Notes: generated from the letters alone by a model not told the origin. Shown: positions 1 to 5,900, counted from the first letter of the stretch. The stretch: 6,397 nt of DNA from Microbacteriaceae bacterium (GCA_011620705.1 WOYR01000263.1:1-6397); one strand, 5' to 3'. Numbers and translations: made by a program.

Positions 1-558
1 GCCGGCCGCTGGCTGGAGGCCGACTACGACGTCGACGGACGCGTCGTCACGGTGGTCTCGGTCTACGTGCACTCCGGCGAGGACGGCACCCCGAGGCAGC
101 TGGAGAAGTACAAGTTCCTCGACGCGATGGTCGCGCGCCTGCCCGAACTTCAGAAGCACAATCCGCTGGCCGTCATCATGGGCGACCTCAACGTCGGGCA
201 CCGCACGCTCGACATCAAGAACTGGAAGGGCAATGCGAAGCGCGCAGGCTTCCTGCCGCAGGAGCGTGAGTACTTCGACCGCATCCTGGGTTCCGAGGAC
301 GATCCCGCATACAACGCGGGCGCCGGCCTCGGCTGGATCGACATCGGCCGCAGATTCGCCGGCGAGGTGCCGGGGCCATACACCTGGTGGTCCAGCCGCG
401 GCCAGGCCTTCGACACCGACACGGGATGGCGCATCGACTACCAGCTCGCCGCCCCCGAGCTCGCCGCCCGCGCCCGCTCGTACACGGTGGACCGCGCCGG
501 CAGCTACGACGAGCGATGGTCCGACCACGCTCCCGTCGTCGTCGACTACGACATCTAA
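1..558 (+). CDS. xth: Exodeoxyribonuclease III (Xth family), 5' end missing
   Basis: This is the C-terminal 185 residues of an exonuclease III-type AP endonuclease. The open frame runs unbroken from base 1, so the true start lies upstream; the GTG at 52 is internal. The family cuts DNA 5' to abasic sites and removes nucleotides 3'-to-5' in base-excision repair, in the cytoplasm/nucleoid. Visible hallmarks, numbered from the first codon in the window, are GDLNVGH at 61-67 (metal-site Asp and Asn, as in E. coli GDMN), WRIDYQLA at 143-150 (the RID aspartate), and WSDHAPV at 173-179, the terminal Asp-His catalytic signature. The PYTWW-RGQAFDTDTGW stretch is typical of the Xth branch rather than of eukaryotic APE1-like members. 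It ends with TAA 27 bases before trpS on the same strand, so the two may share a transcript. Family identity is firm; only the N-terminal part cannot be judged. Confidence 0.95.
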   Translation, partial: AGRWLEADYDVDGRVVTVVSVYVHSGEDGTPRQLEKYKFLDAMVARLPELQKHNPLAVIMGDLNVGHRTLDIKNWKGNAKRAGFLPQEREYFDRILGSEDDPAYNAGAGLGWIDIGRRFAGEVPGPYTWWSSRGQAFDTDTGWRIDYQLAAPELAARARSYTVDRAGSYDERWSDHAPVVVDYDI

Positions 559-585
559 TTCTTCTTCATCGAACGGATCCGTACC

Positions 586-1590
586 ATGACCAAGCCCCGA
601 CTGTTCTCGGGCATGCAACCCTCCGCCGACTCGCTGCACGCGGGCAACTACATCGGCGCCCTCCTGCAGTGGAAGCAGCTGCAGGCCGACCACGACGCGA
701 TCTTCTGCGTCGTCGACCTGCACGCCATCACCGTGCCGCAGGATCCGGTCAAGCTGCGCGAGGCCACGCGCCGCACCGCCGCCCAGTACATCGCCGCCGG
801 GATCGACCCGGCCTCGAGCATCCTGTTCGTGCAGTCGCAGGTGCCGGCGCATGCCGAGGCGGCCTGGGTGCTCAGCACCATCACCGGTTTCGGCGAGGCC
901 GGACGCATGATCCAGTTCAAGGACAAGTCGGCCAAGCAGGGCGCGGACTCGACCACGGTCGGGCTGTTCACCTACCCGATCCTGCAGGCGGCAGACATCC
1001 TGCTGTACGACGCCGAGATCGTGCCGGTCGGCGAGGATCAGCGCCAGCACGTCGAACTGACCCGCGATCTCGCGCAGCGCTTCAACTCGCGCTTCGGCGA
1101 GACCTTCGTGATGCCCGAGGTGCGCATCCAGAAGGAGACGGCGAAGATCTTCGACCTGCAGAACCCGGGCGCGAAGATGTCGAAGTCCGGCGAGAGCGAG
1201 AACGGGATCATCTGGCTGCTCGACGACCCGGCGGCGACCGCGAAGAAGATCAAGTCGGCGGTCACCGACACGGAGCGCGACATCCGCTTCGACCCGGTGA
1301 CCAAGCCCGGCGTCTCGAACCTGCTCACCCTGCTATCGGTGCTGGGCGGGTCGTCCATCGCCTCGCTCGAGAGCGAGTTCGCGGGTCGCGGCTACGGCGA
1401 GCTGAAGAGCGCGACCGCGGATGCCGTGGTCGCCGCGTTCGCCCCGGTCCGCGCGCGCGCGCTGGAACTGCTGGCCGACCCGGCCGAGCTGGATCGCGTG
1501 CTCACCGGGAACGCCGAGCGCGCCGACGCGATCGCGAGCGAGACCCTGAAGCGGATCTACGACCGGGTCGGCTTCCTGCCGCGGGTGTAG
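586..1590 (+). CDS. trpS: Tryptophanyl-tRNA synthetase
   Basis: Complete 334-residue class I aminoacyl-tRNA synthetase, the normal length for bacterial TrpRS. It charges tRNA-Trp with tryptophan using ATP, in the cytoplasm. The HIGH-type signature is degenerate in the way usual for TrpRS: HAGNYIGAL at 18-26, following SGMQPS. The tryptophan-pocket segment PILQAADIL lies at 131-139 (Asp137 is the conserved specificity residue), VPVGEDQRQHVELTRD at 147-162, and the second ATP loop GAKMSKS at 195-201. The ATG start puts the HIGH region at the expected distance from the N terminus. Its ribosome site is weak: only GGA at 575-577, eight bases before the ATG. It lies 27 bases after xth, suggesting readthrough from that gene. 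It converges with the reverse-strand gene 45 bases downstream. No leader or T-box is visible in the short upstream gap. Confidence 0.98.
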   Translation: MTKPRLFSGMQPSADSLHAGNYIGALLQWKQLQADHDAIFCVVDLHAITVPQDPVKLREATRRTAAQYIAAGIDPASSILFVQSQVPAHAEAAWVLSTITGFGEAGRMIQFKDKSAKQGADSTTVGLFTYPILQAADILLYDAEIVPVGEDQRQHVELTRDLAQRFNSRFGETFVMPEVRIQKETAKIFDLQNPGAKMSKSGESENGIIWLLDDPAATAKKIKSAVTDTERDIRFDPVTKPGVSNLLTLLSVLGGSSIASLESEFAGRGYGELKSATADAVVAAFAPVRARALELLADPAELDRVLTGNAERADAIASETLKRIYDRVGFLPRV

Positions 1591-1624
1591 GGCGCGCAGC
1601 GTGCCGTGCCCCCTTCGGGCGCTT

Positions 1625-1641
1625 CGGGCGGCGGATCAGGA
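1625..1641. repeat. Left arm of 17-base perfect inverted repeat
   Basis: The + strand reads cgggcggcggatcagga. This is the exact reverse complement of 2617-2633. The arm contains the stop codon and last codon of the reverse-strand gene plus 11 bases beyond it. Allowing one mismatch, the match continues to 1622 (19 of 20 positions). Seen directly in the sequence; its function is unknown. Confidence 0.8.
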
Positions 1642-2487
1642 GAGGCCGAGGGCCGCGGCACGACGGCGAGCACGAGCAACGATCCTTCCTGAACCGGCTA
1701 CCCGTCGGTGGGAGGCGACGGCCCCGATCAGTTGACGGGCGACGGCGGCCTGGTCGAACACGATCAGGGAGTACCCGGGGCGGAGCGCCGCGTACCCGAG
1801 TGCCACCAGACGTGCATCACGGCGGCGATCCCTCGCGCTCAGCGCCTGGTCGTGGAACGCATCGCCATCGGTCTCGACCGCGATCCATCGTTCGACGATG
1901 AGGTCGATGCGTCCGACCCCGGCGACTCTGACCTGAGGACGGACCCGCAGCCCGAGGTCGACCGCGATCACTCGCACGATGGTCTCCAGACCGGACTCCG
2001 CCCGCGCGTCGGCCAGGTCGAGCGCACGACGAGCGGCCAGGGGCAGCGCCGTCCTCAGCTCCCCGAGCTGCGAACGCTTGAGAGCTCCGATGTGGAGCGC
2101 GCTGTCGACGCTCGCGATCCAGGCTCGCCGTTCGAGGCATCGCCACGCCTGCGTGAGCGCAGTGACGATGTCGACGTGCCCGTCGCCGGTCGCGGCCCGA
2201 CCATCCCAGTGCCGGTGAACCGGGGCGACCGGCAGCCGCGAGGCGTTGGGCGGCACCCGGATGTGCAGCTGCGGCGAGTCGAGCACCCACACCCCGCGAT
2301 ATCGGAGCTCCGAGACGCACGCGAGCGCCCCGCCGGCCCGAACCGCTGCCATCGCGGCCTCGTCGGCGCCCGGCCGGGCGAAGTGCCCGATCCGCAGGCG
2401 CACGAGAGTGCCGCGGGCGACGGCGGTCCTGATCTGCTTCTCGGAGAAACCGTCGACGCGGAGCCGGCGAGTGGTGACGTGATCCAT
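1636..2487 (-). CDS. AbiEi-like winged-helix / DUF559 nuclease-fold protein, solitary
   Basis: 283 residues from the ATG at 2487. An in-frame GTG at 2508 would add seven residues (MPPDPGR). I prefer the ATG because the recognisable domain begins right after it and the GTG has no ribosome site; the ATG itself has only a weak GGGCGG just upstream. Residues about 1-45 resemble the N-terminal winged helix-turn-helix of AbiEi-type antitoxins (RRLRVDGFSEKQIRTAVARGTLVRLRIGHFA). The C-terminal third resembles DUF559, a Vsr/PD-(D/E)XK-like nuclease fold: a lead-in SGLE near 165-168, then GRID (Asp195), VETDG (Glu205, Asp207), His212 and a DRRRDARLVALGY helix. Such proteins are common and often multicopy in Microbacteriaceae, and their role is unproven. 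In true AbiE type IV systems the antitoxin gene sits next to an AbiEii nucleotidyltransferase toxin; none is present here, so a toxin-antitoxin role is not supported. DNA binding and nuclease activity are inferred from fold only. It is transcribed towards trpS and away from the rib operon. Confidence 0.85.
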   Translation of the reverse strand: MDHVTTRRLRVDGFSEKQIRTAVARGTLVRLRIGHFARPGADEAAMAAVRAGGALACVSELRYRGVWVLDSPQLHIRVPPNASRLPVAPVHRHWDGRAATGDGHVDIVTALTQAWRCLERRAWIASVDSALHIGALKRSQLGELRTALPLAARRALDLADARAESGLETIVRVIAVDLGLRVRPQVRVAGVGRIDLIVERWIAVETDGDAFHDQALSARDRRRDARLVALGYAALRPGYSLIVFDQAAVARQLIGAVASHRRVAGSGRIVARARRRAAALGLS

Positions 2488-2493
2488 CCGCCC

Positions 2494-2511
2494 AGGATCG
2501 GGCGGCACTGG
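2494..2511. repeat. Imperfect 18-base direct repeat, copy 1
   Basis: aggatcggGcggcacTgg, matching 2571-2588 at 16 of 18 positions (capitals differ). This copy overlaps the possible GTG start and the leader of the reverse-strand gene. No known protein-binding motif is recognised. Confidence 0.6.
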
Positions 2512-2570
2512 CGGTCGGGATGGGCCACCTGATCCCGCGGTGCACTCCCGCCCGCGGTCGACGGTTCAGG

Positions 2571-2588
2571 AGGATCGGACGGCACGGG
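2571..2588. repeat. Imperfect 18-base direct repeat, copy 2
   Basis: aggatcggAcggcacGgg, offset 77 bases from copy 1 at 2494-2511. Part of this copy (2572-2578) also forms a 7-base inverted repeat with 2590-2596 (ggatcgg / ccgatcc, 11-base spacer). This could be an operator pair or a local duplication; neither can be decided from the sequence. Confidence 0.55.
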
Positions 2589-2616
2589 GCCGATCCGGCA
2601 CGGAGTGGCCGATTGT

Positions 2617-2633
2617 TCCTGATCCGCCGCCCG
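2617..2633. repeat. Right arm of 17-base perfect inverted repeat
   Basis: The + strand reads tcctgatccgccgcccg, exactly reverse complementary to 1625-1641. Together the arms bracket the reverse-strand gene and its leader in a unit of about 1.0 kb. The arm runs into a short dyad at 2628-2640. No transposase gene lies inside or beside the unit. Confidence 0.8.
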
Positions 2634-2657
2634 GAGGGCGTGCGGGAATGCCCGCAC
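2628..2657. repeat. Two adjoining dyads upstream of the rib leader
   Basis: The first dyad is cgccc-gga-gggcg (2628-2640). The second is gtgcggg-aatg-cccgcac (2640-2657), a perfect 7-base stem with a 4-base loop. They share base 2640. No T-run follows on either strand, so they do not look like classical intrinsic terminators. They sit about 30-60 bases before the riboswitch aptamer, where a promoter or operator would be expected. They could be a regulator site, a T-less terminator for leftward or rightward transcription, or chance in GC-rich DNA. Confidence 0.5.
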
Positions 2658-2670
2658 CGCTTCCGCGTTG

Positions 2671-2676
2671 TATGGT
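2671..2676 (+). promoter_or_regulatory. Weak candidate -10 element of the rib operon
   Basis: TATGGT keeps the three most conserved -10 positions (TA...T) and lies 13 bases before the aptamer, which would put the transcript start near 2681-2685. No good -35 hexamer lies 16-18 bases upstream; that stretch is the second dyad. A start there would also exclude most of the outer helix described for the riboswitch (2677-2683 with 2817-2823). This is a tentative call. Confidence 0.3.
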
Positions 2677-2688
2677 GGGAACGAAGCA

Positions 2689-2816
2689 CGTGCTCCGGGG
2701 TCGGTGAAAATCCGAGCCGGCGGTTACAGTCCGCGAACTTCCCCGCTCCATCAGGGGGAAGCCGATCCGGTGGAATTCCGGGACCGACGGTCAAAGTCCG
2801 GATGGGAGGAAGCACG
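2689..2816 (+). promoter_or_regulatory. FMN riboswitch aptamer (RFN element)
   Basis: Senses flavin mononucleotide in the nascent mRNA and lowers expression of the riboflavin genes. All six helices can be traced. P1 is cgtgct/agcacg (2689-2694 with 2811-2816). P2 is tcgg/ccga (2701-2704 with 2712-2715) around tgaaaat. P3 is gcgg/ccgc (2720-2723 with 2731-2734). P4 is cttcccc/ggggaag (2738-2744 with 2755-2761), the usual variable arm. P5 is ccgg/ccgg (2767-2770 with 2778-2781) around tggaatt. P6 is cgg/ccg (2788-2790 with 2798-2800) around tcaaagt. Conserved junction blocks such as gccggcgg, agtccgcga, ccgac and gatgggagga are present, so the aptamer should be functional. It precedes ribD by about 90 bases. 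Identification is very firm; whether it acts on transcription or translation is inferred below. Confidence 0.97.
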
Positions 2817-2905
2817 CGTTCCCGTGATCCCGCTAGGGAGAGCAGGAGCGAGCAGGCCTGTTGGGCAACCCCGGAACCGTCTCGAGAACGAGACATGAGG
2901 ACCGG
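2817..2905 (+). promoter_or_regulatory. Riboswitch expression platform and ribD leader
   Basis: 89 bases between the aptamer and the ribD ATG. No hairpin followed by a T-run is visible, so a classical intrinsic terminator is unlikely and translational (or Rho-linked) control is more plausible. Visible elements are a perfect stem-loop gtctcg-agaa-cgagac (2879-2894) ending three bases before the ribosome site, and ccgg at 2871-2874, which can pair with ccgg at 2902-2905 directly before the ATG, closing around that stem-loop and trapping the ribosome site in an internal loop. Gagcagg occurs twice (2840-2846 and 2850-2856). The platform role is established for such leaders; the specific pairing is my inference. 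Confidence 0.6.
2897..2901 (+). promoter_or_regulatory. ribD ribosome binding site
   Basis: GAGGA, four bases before the ATG at 2906, a short but workable spacing. It supports 2906 as the start over an in-frame TTG at 2861, which would add 15 residues encoded by the riboswitch platform. Confidence 0.65.
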
Positions 2906-3970
2906 ATGAGCGACACGGCAGCGCCGGACGGCTGCGACCGCTTCATGCGGCGCGCCCTCGAGCTGGCCGCGCAGGGACCGGTCACCGGCGGCAATCCGCA
3001 GGTGGGGGCCGTCCTCGTGAACGATGAGGGCGGGATCGTCGCCGAGGGCTGGCATCACGGCGCCGGCACGCCGCACGCCGAGGTCGACGCGCTCTCGAAG
3101 CTGCCGAAGGATCCCGCAGGGCATCCGGATGCCGCAGGCCTGACCGCCGTCGTCACCCTCGAGCCCTGCAACCACACCGGCCGAACGGGTCCGTGCTCCG
3201 TCGCCCTGCTGGACGCAGGAGTCGCCCGCGTCGTGTACGCGCTCCCCGACCCGGGGCAGCGGTCGGGCGGGGGCGCCGAGCATCTGCGCGCAGGCGGCGT
3301 CGAGGTGATCGGCGGCGTGCTCGCCGACGAGGCCGAGGCGTTCCTGCGTCCGTGGCTCACCGCCGTCGCGCGGGGCCGCCCGTGGGTCACGGTGAAGTGG
3401 GCGTCGACGCTCGACGGGCGGGCCGCGGCATCCGACGGGACCAGCCAGTGGATCACGGGCACCGCGTCGCGCCAGCGCGTGCACGAGGAGCGCGGGGCCA
3501 GCGACGCGATCCTGGTCGGCACCGGGACCGTGCTCGCCGACGACCCCTCCCTGACCGCGCGCGGCGACGGCGGTGAGCTGATGCCGCACCAGCCGGTCCC
3601 GGTCGTGGTGGGCGAGCGGCCCGTTCCCGCGGACGCCGTGCTGCGGCAGCATCCGGCCGGCCTGATCGAGACCCGCAGCCGCGATCTCGCGACCGTCCTC
3701 GCCGACCTCGAGGCGCGCGGACTCCGCCGCGTCTACGTGGAGGGCGGACCCACCATCGTCAGCGCCGTCATCGCGGCCGGCTTCGCCGACGAGCTCTCCG
3801 TCTATCTCGCGCCCATGCTTCTCGGGGGCGGCGGACTCGCGCTCGGCGAGCTCGGCATCCCGACCATCGCTCAGGCCCTCCGCCTGCGCCTCACCGCGAT
3901 CGAGCAGCTCGGCGACGACCTGCACGTCATCGCGCGCCCCGCAGCACCCGCGTCACCGAAGGAGAACTAG
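2906..3970 (+). CDS. ribD: Bifunctional riboflavin biosynthesis deaminase/reductase RibD
   Basis: 354 residues, the usual size for the two-domain enzyme. It deaminates 2,5-diamino-6-ribosylamino-pyrimidinone 5'-phosphate, then reduces the ribosyl chain with NADPH to give 5-amino-6-ribitylaminouracil 5'-phosphate (cytoplasm). The N-terminal cytidine-deaminase-like domain (about 11-145) has the zinc motif His57-Ala-Glu59 and PCNHTGRTGPC (Cys88 and Cys97). The C-terminal reductase domain (about 158-345) shows WVTVKWASTLDGRAA (160-174), SQWITG (180-185), the nucleotide-binding SDAILVGTGTVLADDPSLTAR (199-219), and YVEGGPTI (277-284) with LAPMLLGGGG (301-310). All key residues are present. The link region reads DPGQRSGGG instead of the commoner DPNP-type sequence, probably a lineage variant. 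It is the first gene of the operon and directly under the FMN riboswitch. It ends with TAG two bases before ribE, whose ribosome site lies inside its last codons. Confidence 0.97.
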   Translation: MSDTAAPDGCDRFMRRALELAAQGPVTGGNPQVGAVLVNDEGGIVAEGWHHGAGTPHAEVDALSKLPKDPAGHPDAAGLTAVVTLEPCNHTGRTGPCSVALLDAGVARVVYALPDPGQRSGGGAEHLRAGGVEVIGGVLADEAEAFLRPWLTAVARGRPWVTVKWASTLDGRAAASDGTSQWITGTASRQRVHEERGASDAILVGTGTVLADDPSLTARGDGGELMPHQPVPVVVGERPVPADAVLRQHPAGLIETRSRDLATVLADLEARGLRRVYVEGGPTIVSAVIAAGFADELSVYLAPMLLGGGGLALGELGIPTIAQALRLRLTAIEQLGDDLHVIARPAAPASPKEN

Positions 3971-3972
3971 AC

Positions 3973-4608
3973 ATGTTCACCGGCATCATCGAAGAAATCG
4001 GCGAGGTCACCGCCTGGGAGCAGGACGGGGATGCCGCGCGCCTCACCGTGCGCGCCCCGCTCGCGGCCTCCGGCGCTCATCATGGCGACTCGATCGCCGT
4101 CAGCGGCGTCTGCCTCACCGTGATCGCGCAGGGCCATGACTGGTTCACGGCGGACGTCATGGCCGAGTCGATCGCCTCCAGCACCGTCGGCCGGCTGACC
4201 CCCGGCGACCGCGTCAACATCGAGCGCGCCGCCGCCGTCGACTCACGGCTCGGCGGCCACATCGTGCAGGGCCACGTCGACGGTTCCACCACCATCCTGA
4301 GCACGGAGGACGGCGCCGCCTGGCGCGTCGTCCGCCTCGCCCTGCCGCCAGGGCTCGCCGCGCTGGTCACCCGCAAGGGCTCGATCGCCGTCGACGGCAT
4401 CTCGCTCACCGTGAGCGCCGTGAGCGGCCCCGACGAGGCCGAGCAGTGGTTCGAGGTGTCCCTGATCCCGGAGACGCTCGCCGCGACGACACTCGGCAGC
4501 AAGAGGGCAGGCGACGCCGTGAACCTCGAGACCGACATCCTGGCGCGCCACGTGCAGCGCCTGCTCGCCTTCGAGCGTGCGAACGAGAACGAAGGAGTAC
4601 GAGCATGA
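3973..4608 (+). CDS. ribE: Riboflavin synthase, alpha chain
   Basis: 211 residues, matching the family. It dismutates two molecules of 6,7-dimethyl-8-ribityllumazine into riboflavin and 5-amino-6-ribitylaminouracil; the product is recycled by RibH. The gene is called ribE here, and ribC or ribB in some species. Two tandem lumazine-binding domains are plain. The first starts MFTGIIEEIGEV and contains GDSIAVSGVCLTV (38-50). The second follows GGHIVQGHVDG (94-104) and contains GSIAVDGISLTVSAV (136-150), an internal duplication of the same motif. The conserved N-terminal Met-Phe-Thr-Gly fixes the start, which has a strong AAGGAG at 3959-3964 with an 8-base spacer. It overlaps ribBA by ATGA, so ribosomes finishing ribE can restart on ribBA. 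The last dozen residues (ERANENEGVRA) lie beyond the conserved fold. Confidence 0.97.
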   Translation: MFTGIIEEIGEVTAWEQDGDAARLTVRAPLAASGAHHGDSIAVSGVCLTVIAQGHDWFTADVMAESIASSTVGRLTPGDRVNIERAAAVDSRLGGHIVQGHVDGSTTILSTEDGAAWRVVRLALPPGLAALVTRKGSIAVDGISLTVSAVSGPDEAEQWFEVSLIPETLAATTLGSKRAGDAVNLETDILARHVQRLLAFERANENEGVRA

Positions 4609-5900
4609 GCCTCGCCGACATCCCCACCGCGCTGGAAGCGCTGCGCGCCGGCCTCCCGATCATCGTCGCCGACGACGAGGGCCGTGAGAACGAGGGCGAC
4701 GTGATCATCGCCGCCGAGTCCGCATCCCAGGAGTGGGTGGCCTGGATGGTGAAGCACACCTCCGGCTTCATCTGCGCCCCGATGACGAACGCGATCGCCG
4801 ATCGCCTCGAGCTGCCGCCGATGGTGGAGCACAACGAGGATCCGCGCGGCACCGCGTACACGGTCTCGGTGGATGCCGCGGACCGCCTGAGCACCGGCAT
4901 CAGCGCCTCCGACCGCGCCCACACCCTCCGCGTGCTGGCCGACCCGGCGGCGACGCCGGCGAGTCTGCACCGTCCCGGCCACGTCATGCCGCTGCGCGCG
5001 GTGGATGGCGGCGTGCGCGAGCGCGACGGCCACACCGAGGCGGCGGTCGACCTGCTGAAGCTGGCCGGCCTGATCCCGGTCGGCGCGATCTCGGAGATCG
5101 TGGCCGACGACGGCGAGATGGAGCGCCTGCCGGGGCTGATCGCGCTCGGCGAGCGCGAGGGCGTCTCGGTGATCACGATCGAGGCGCTGATCCGCTTCAT
5201 GGCGGAGAAGCAGTGCGAGGCCGACCCGAAGGCCGTTGTCGACATCCCCGAGTCGTCGCGCGTGAGCTTCGAGGTGGAGACCACGGTGCCGACCAGCCAC
5301 GGCCCCTTCCGCGTCCGCGCATACCGCGACCGATCGACCGGGGCCGATCATGTGGCCTGGATCTCCGGCGAGCCGAGGAACGGCTCGCTGGTGCGCGTGC
5401 ACTCCGAATGCCTGACCGGCGAGGCTTTCGGCTCGCTCAAGTGCGAGTGCGGCCCGCAATTGCAGGCGGCGCTGGACACGATCCAGGAGCAGGGAGGCAT
5501 CGTCATCTACCTGCGCGGTCACGAGGGCCGGGGGATCGGCCTGATCAACAAGCTGAAGGCGTACAAGCTCCAGGAGGAGGGGCTCGACACCTTCGAGGCG
5601 AACATCGCGCTGGGACTGCCCGCCGACGCGCGCGACTACGGGGCGGCGCACGGCATCCTGAAGGATCTGGGCATCTCGAGCGTCCGGCTGCTCAGCAACA
5701 ACCCGGAGAAGGCGCGCCAGTTGCGCGAGCGCGGGGTGACGGTCACCGAGCAGGTGCCCCTGGTGGTCGGCGTCGGCGAGTTCAACCAGGGCTACCTGGA
5801 CGCGAAGCGCGACCGGATGGGCCACGCGCTGCCGACCCACGAGCTGCTGGACGAGCGCATCGAGGACGCGCTCGATGCCCAAGCGCGGAACGCCCGATGA
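4605..5900 (+). CDS. ribBA: Bifunctional DHBP synthase / GTP cyclohydrolase II (RibBA)
   Basis: 431 residues and two enzymes in one chain. The N-terminal RibB part (about 1-205) converts ribulose 5-phosphate to 3,4-dihydroxy-2-butanone 4-phosphate plus formate. It shows DDEGRENEGD (23-32), FICAPMT with Cys57, STGISASDRA (96-105), RPGHVMPLRA (123-132) and GHTEAAVDL (142-150). The C-terminal RibA part (about 215-408) opens GTP to 2,5-diamino-6-ribosylamino-pyrimidinone 5'-phosphate, formate and pyrophosphate. Its zinc cysteines are Cys269, Cys280 and Cys282 (SECLTGEAFGSLKCECG), followed by RGHEGRGIGL (304-313), NNPEKA (365-370) and a GYLDAKRDRMGH end. Tyr320 aligns with E. coli RibA Tyr105, so a normal cyclohydrolase II product is expected. 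Both halves look intact, unlike RibBA variants with a dead half. The start has a strong GAAGGAG (4591-4597) with a 7-base spacer and overlaps the ribE stop. It overlaps ribH by ATGA. Confidence 0.97.
   Translation: MSLADIPTALEALRAGLPIIVADDEGRENEGDVIIAAESASQEWVAWMVKHTSGFICAPMTNAIADRLELPPMVEHNEDPRGTAYTVSVDAADRLSTGISASDRAHTLRVLADPAATPASLHRPGHVMPLRAVDGGVRERDGHTEAAVDLLKLAGLIPVGAISEIVADDGEMERLPGLIALGEREGVSVITIEALIRFMAEKQCEADPKAVVDIPESSRVSFEVETTVPTSHGPFRVRAYRDRSTGADHVAWISGEPRNGSLVRVHSECLTGEAFGSLKCECGPQLQAALDTIQEQGGIVIYLRGHEGRGIGLINKLKAYKLQEEGLDTFEANIALGLPADARDYGAAHGILKDLGISSVRLLSNNPEKARQLRERGVTVTEQVPLVVGVGEFNQGYLDAKRDRMGHALPTHELLDERIEDALDAQARNAR

Noticed and set aside
1450..1462. Run of alternating CG within trpS
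   Set aside because: It encodes ordinary residues (VRARALE) and such runs are expected in GC-rich coding DNA.
1591..1624. Terminator between trpS and the convergent gene
   Set aside because: Only a 4-base stem (gccc 1608-1611 with gggc 1617-1620) and a direct repeat ttcgggcg are visible, without a T-run. Too weak to call.
387..1901. 504-codon + strand frame across xth and trpS
   Set aside because: Arg/Pro/Gly-rich translation in the +3 frame of trpS, with no recognisable domain and passing through a gene boundary.
1708..2532. + strand open frame opposite the orphan gene
   Set aside because: Antisense shadow; the minus-strand reading has the AbiEi/DUF559 motifs and the + reading has none.
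2861..2905. N-terminal extension of ribD from TTG at 2861
   Set aside because: It would translate part of the riboswitch platform, has no matching homology, and the ATG at 2906 has its own GAGGA site.
1817..3925. 702-codon open frame on the minus strand
   Set aside because: It crosses the reverse-strand gene in another frame, the riboswitch and ribD, and its arginine/alanine/glycine-rich translation shows no family features. Long antisense frames are common at this GC content.
4080..5882. 600-codon open frame on the minus strand opposite ribE and ribBA
   Set aside because: Its translation is low in complexity and both genes on the + strand have full catalytic motifs. It is a GC-driven shadow.
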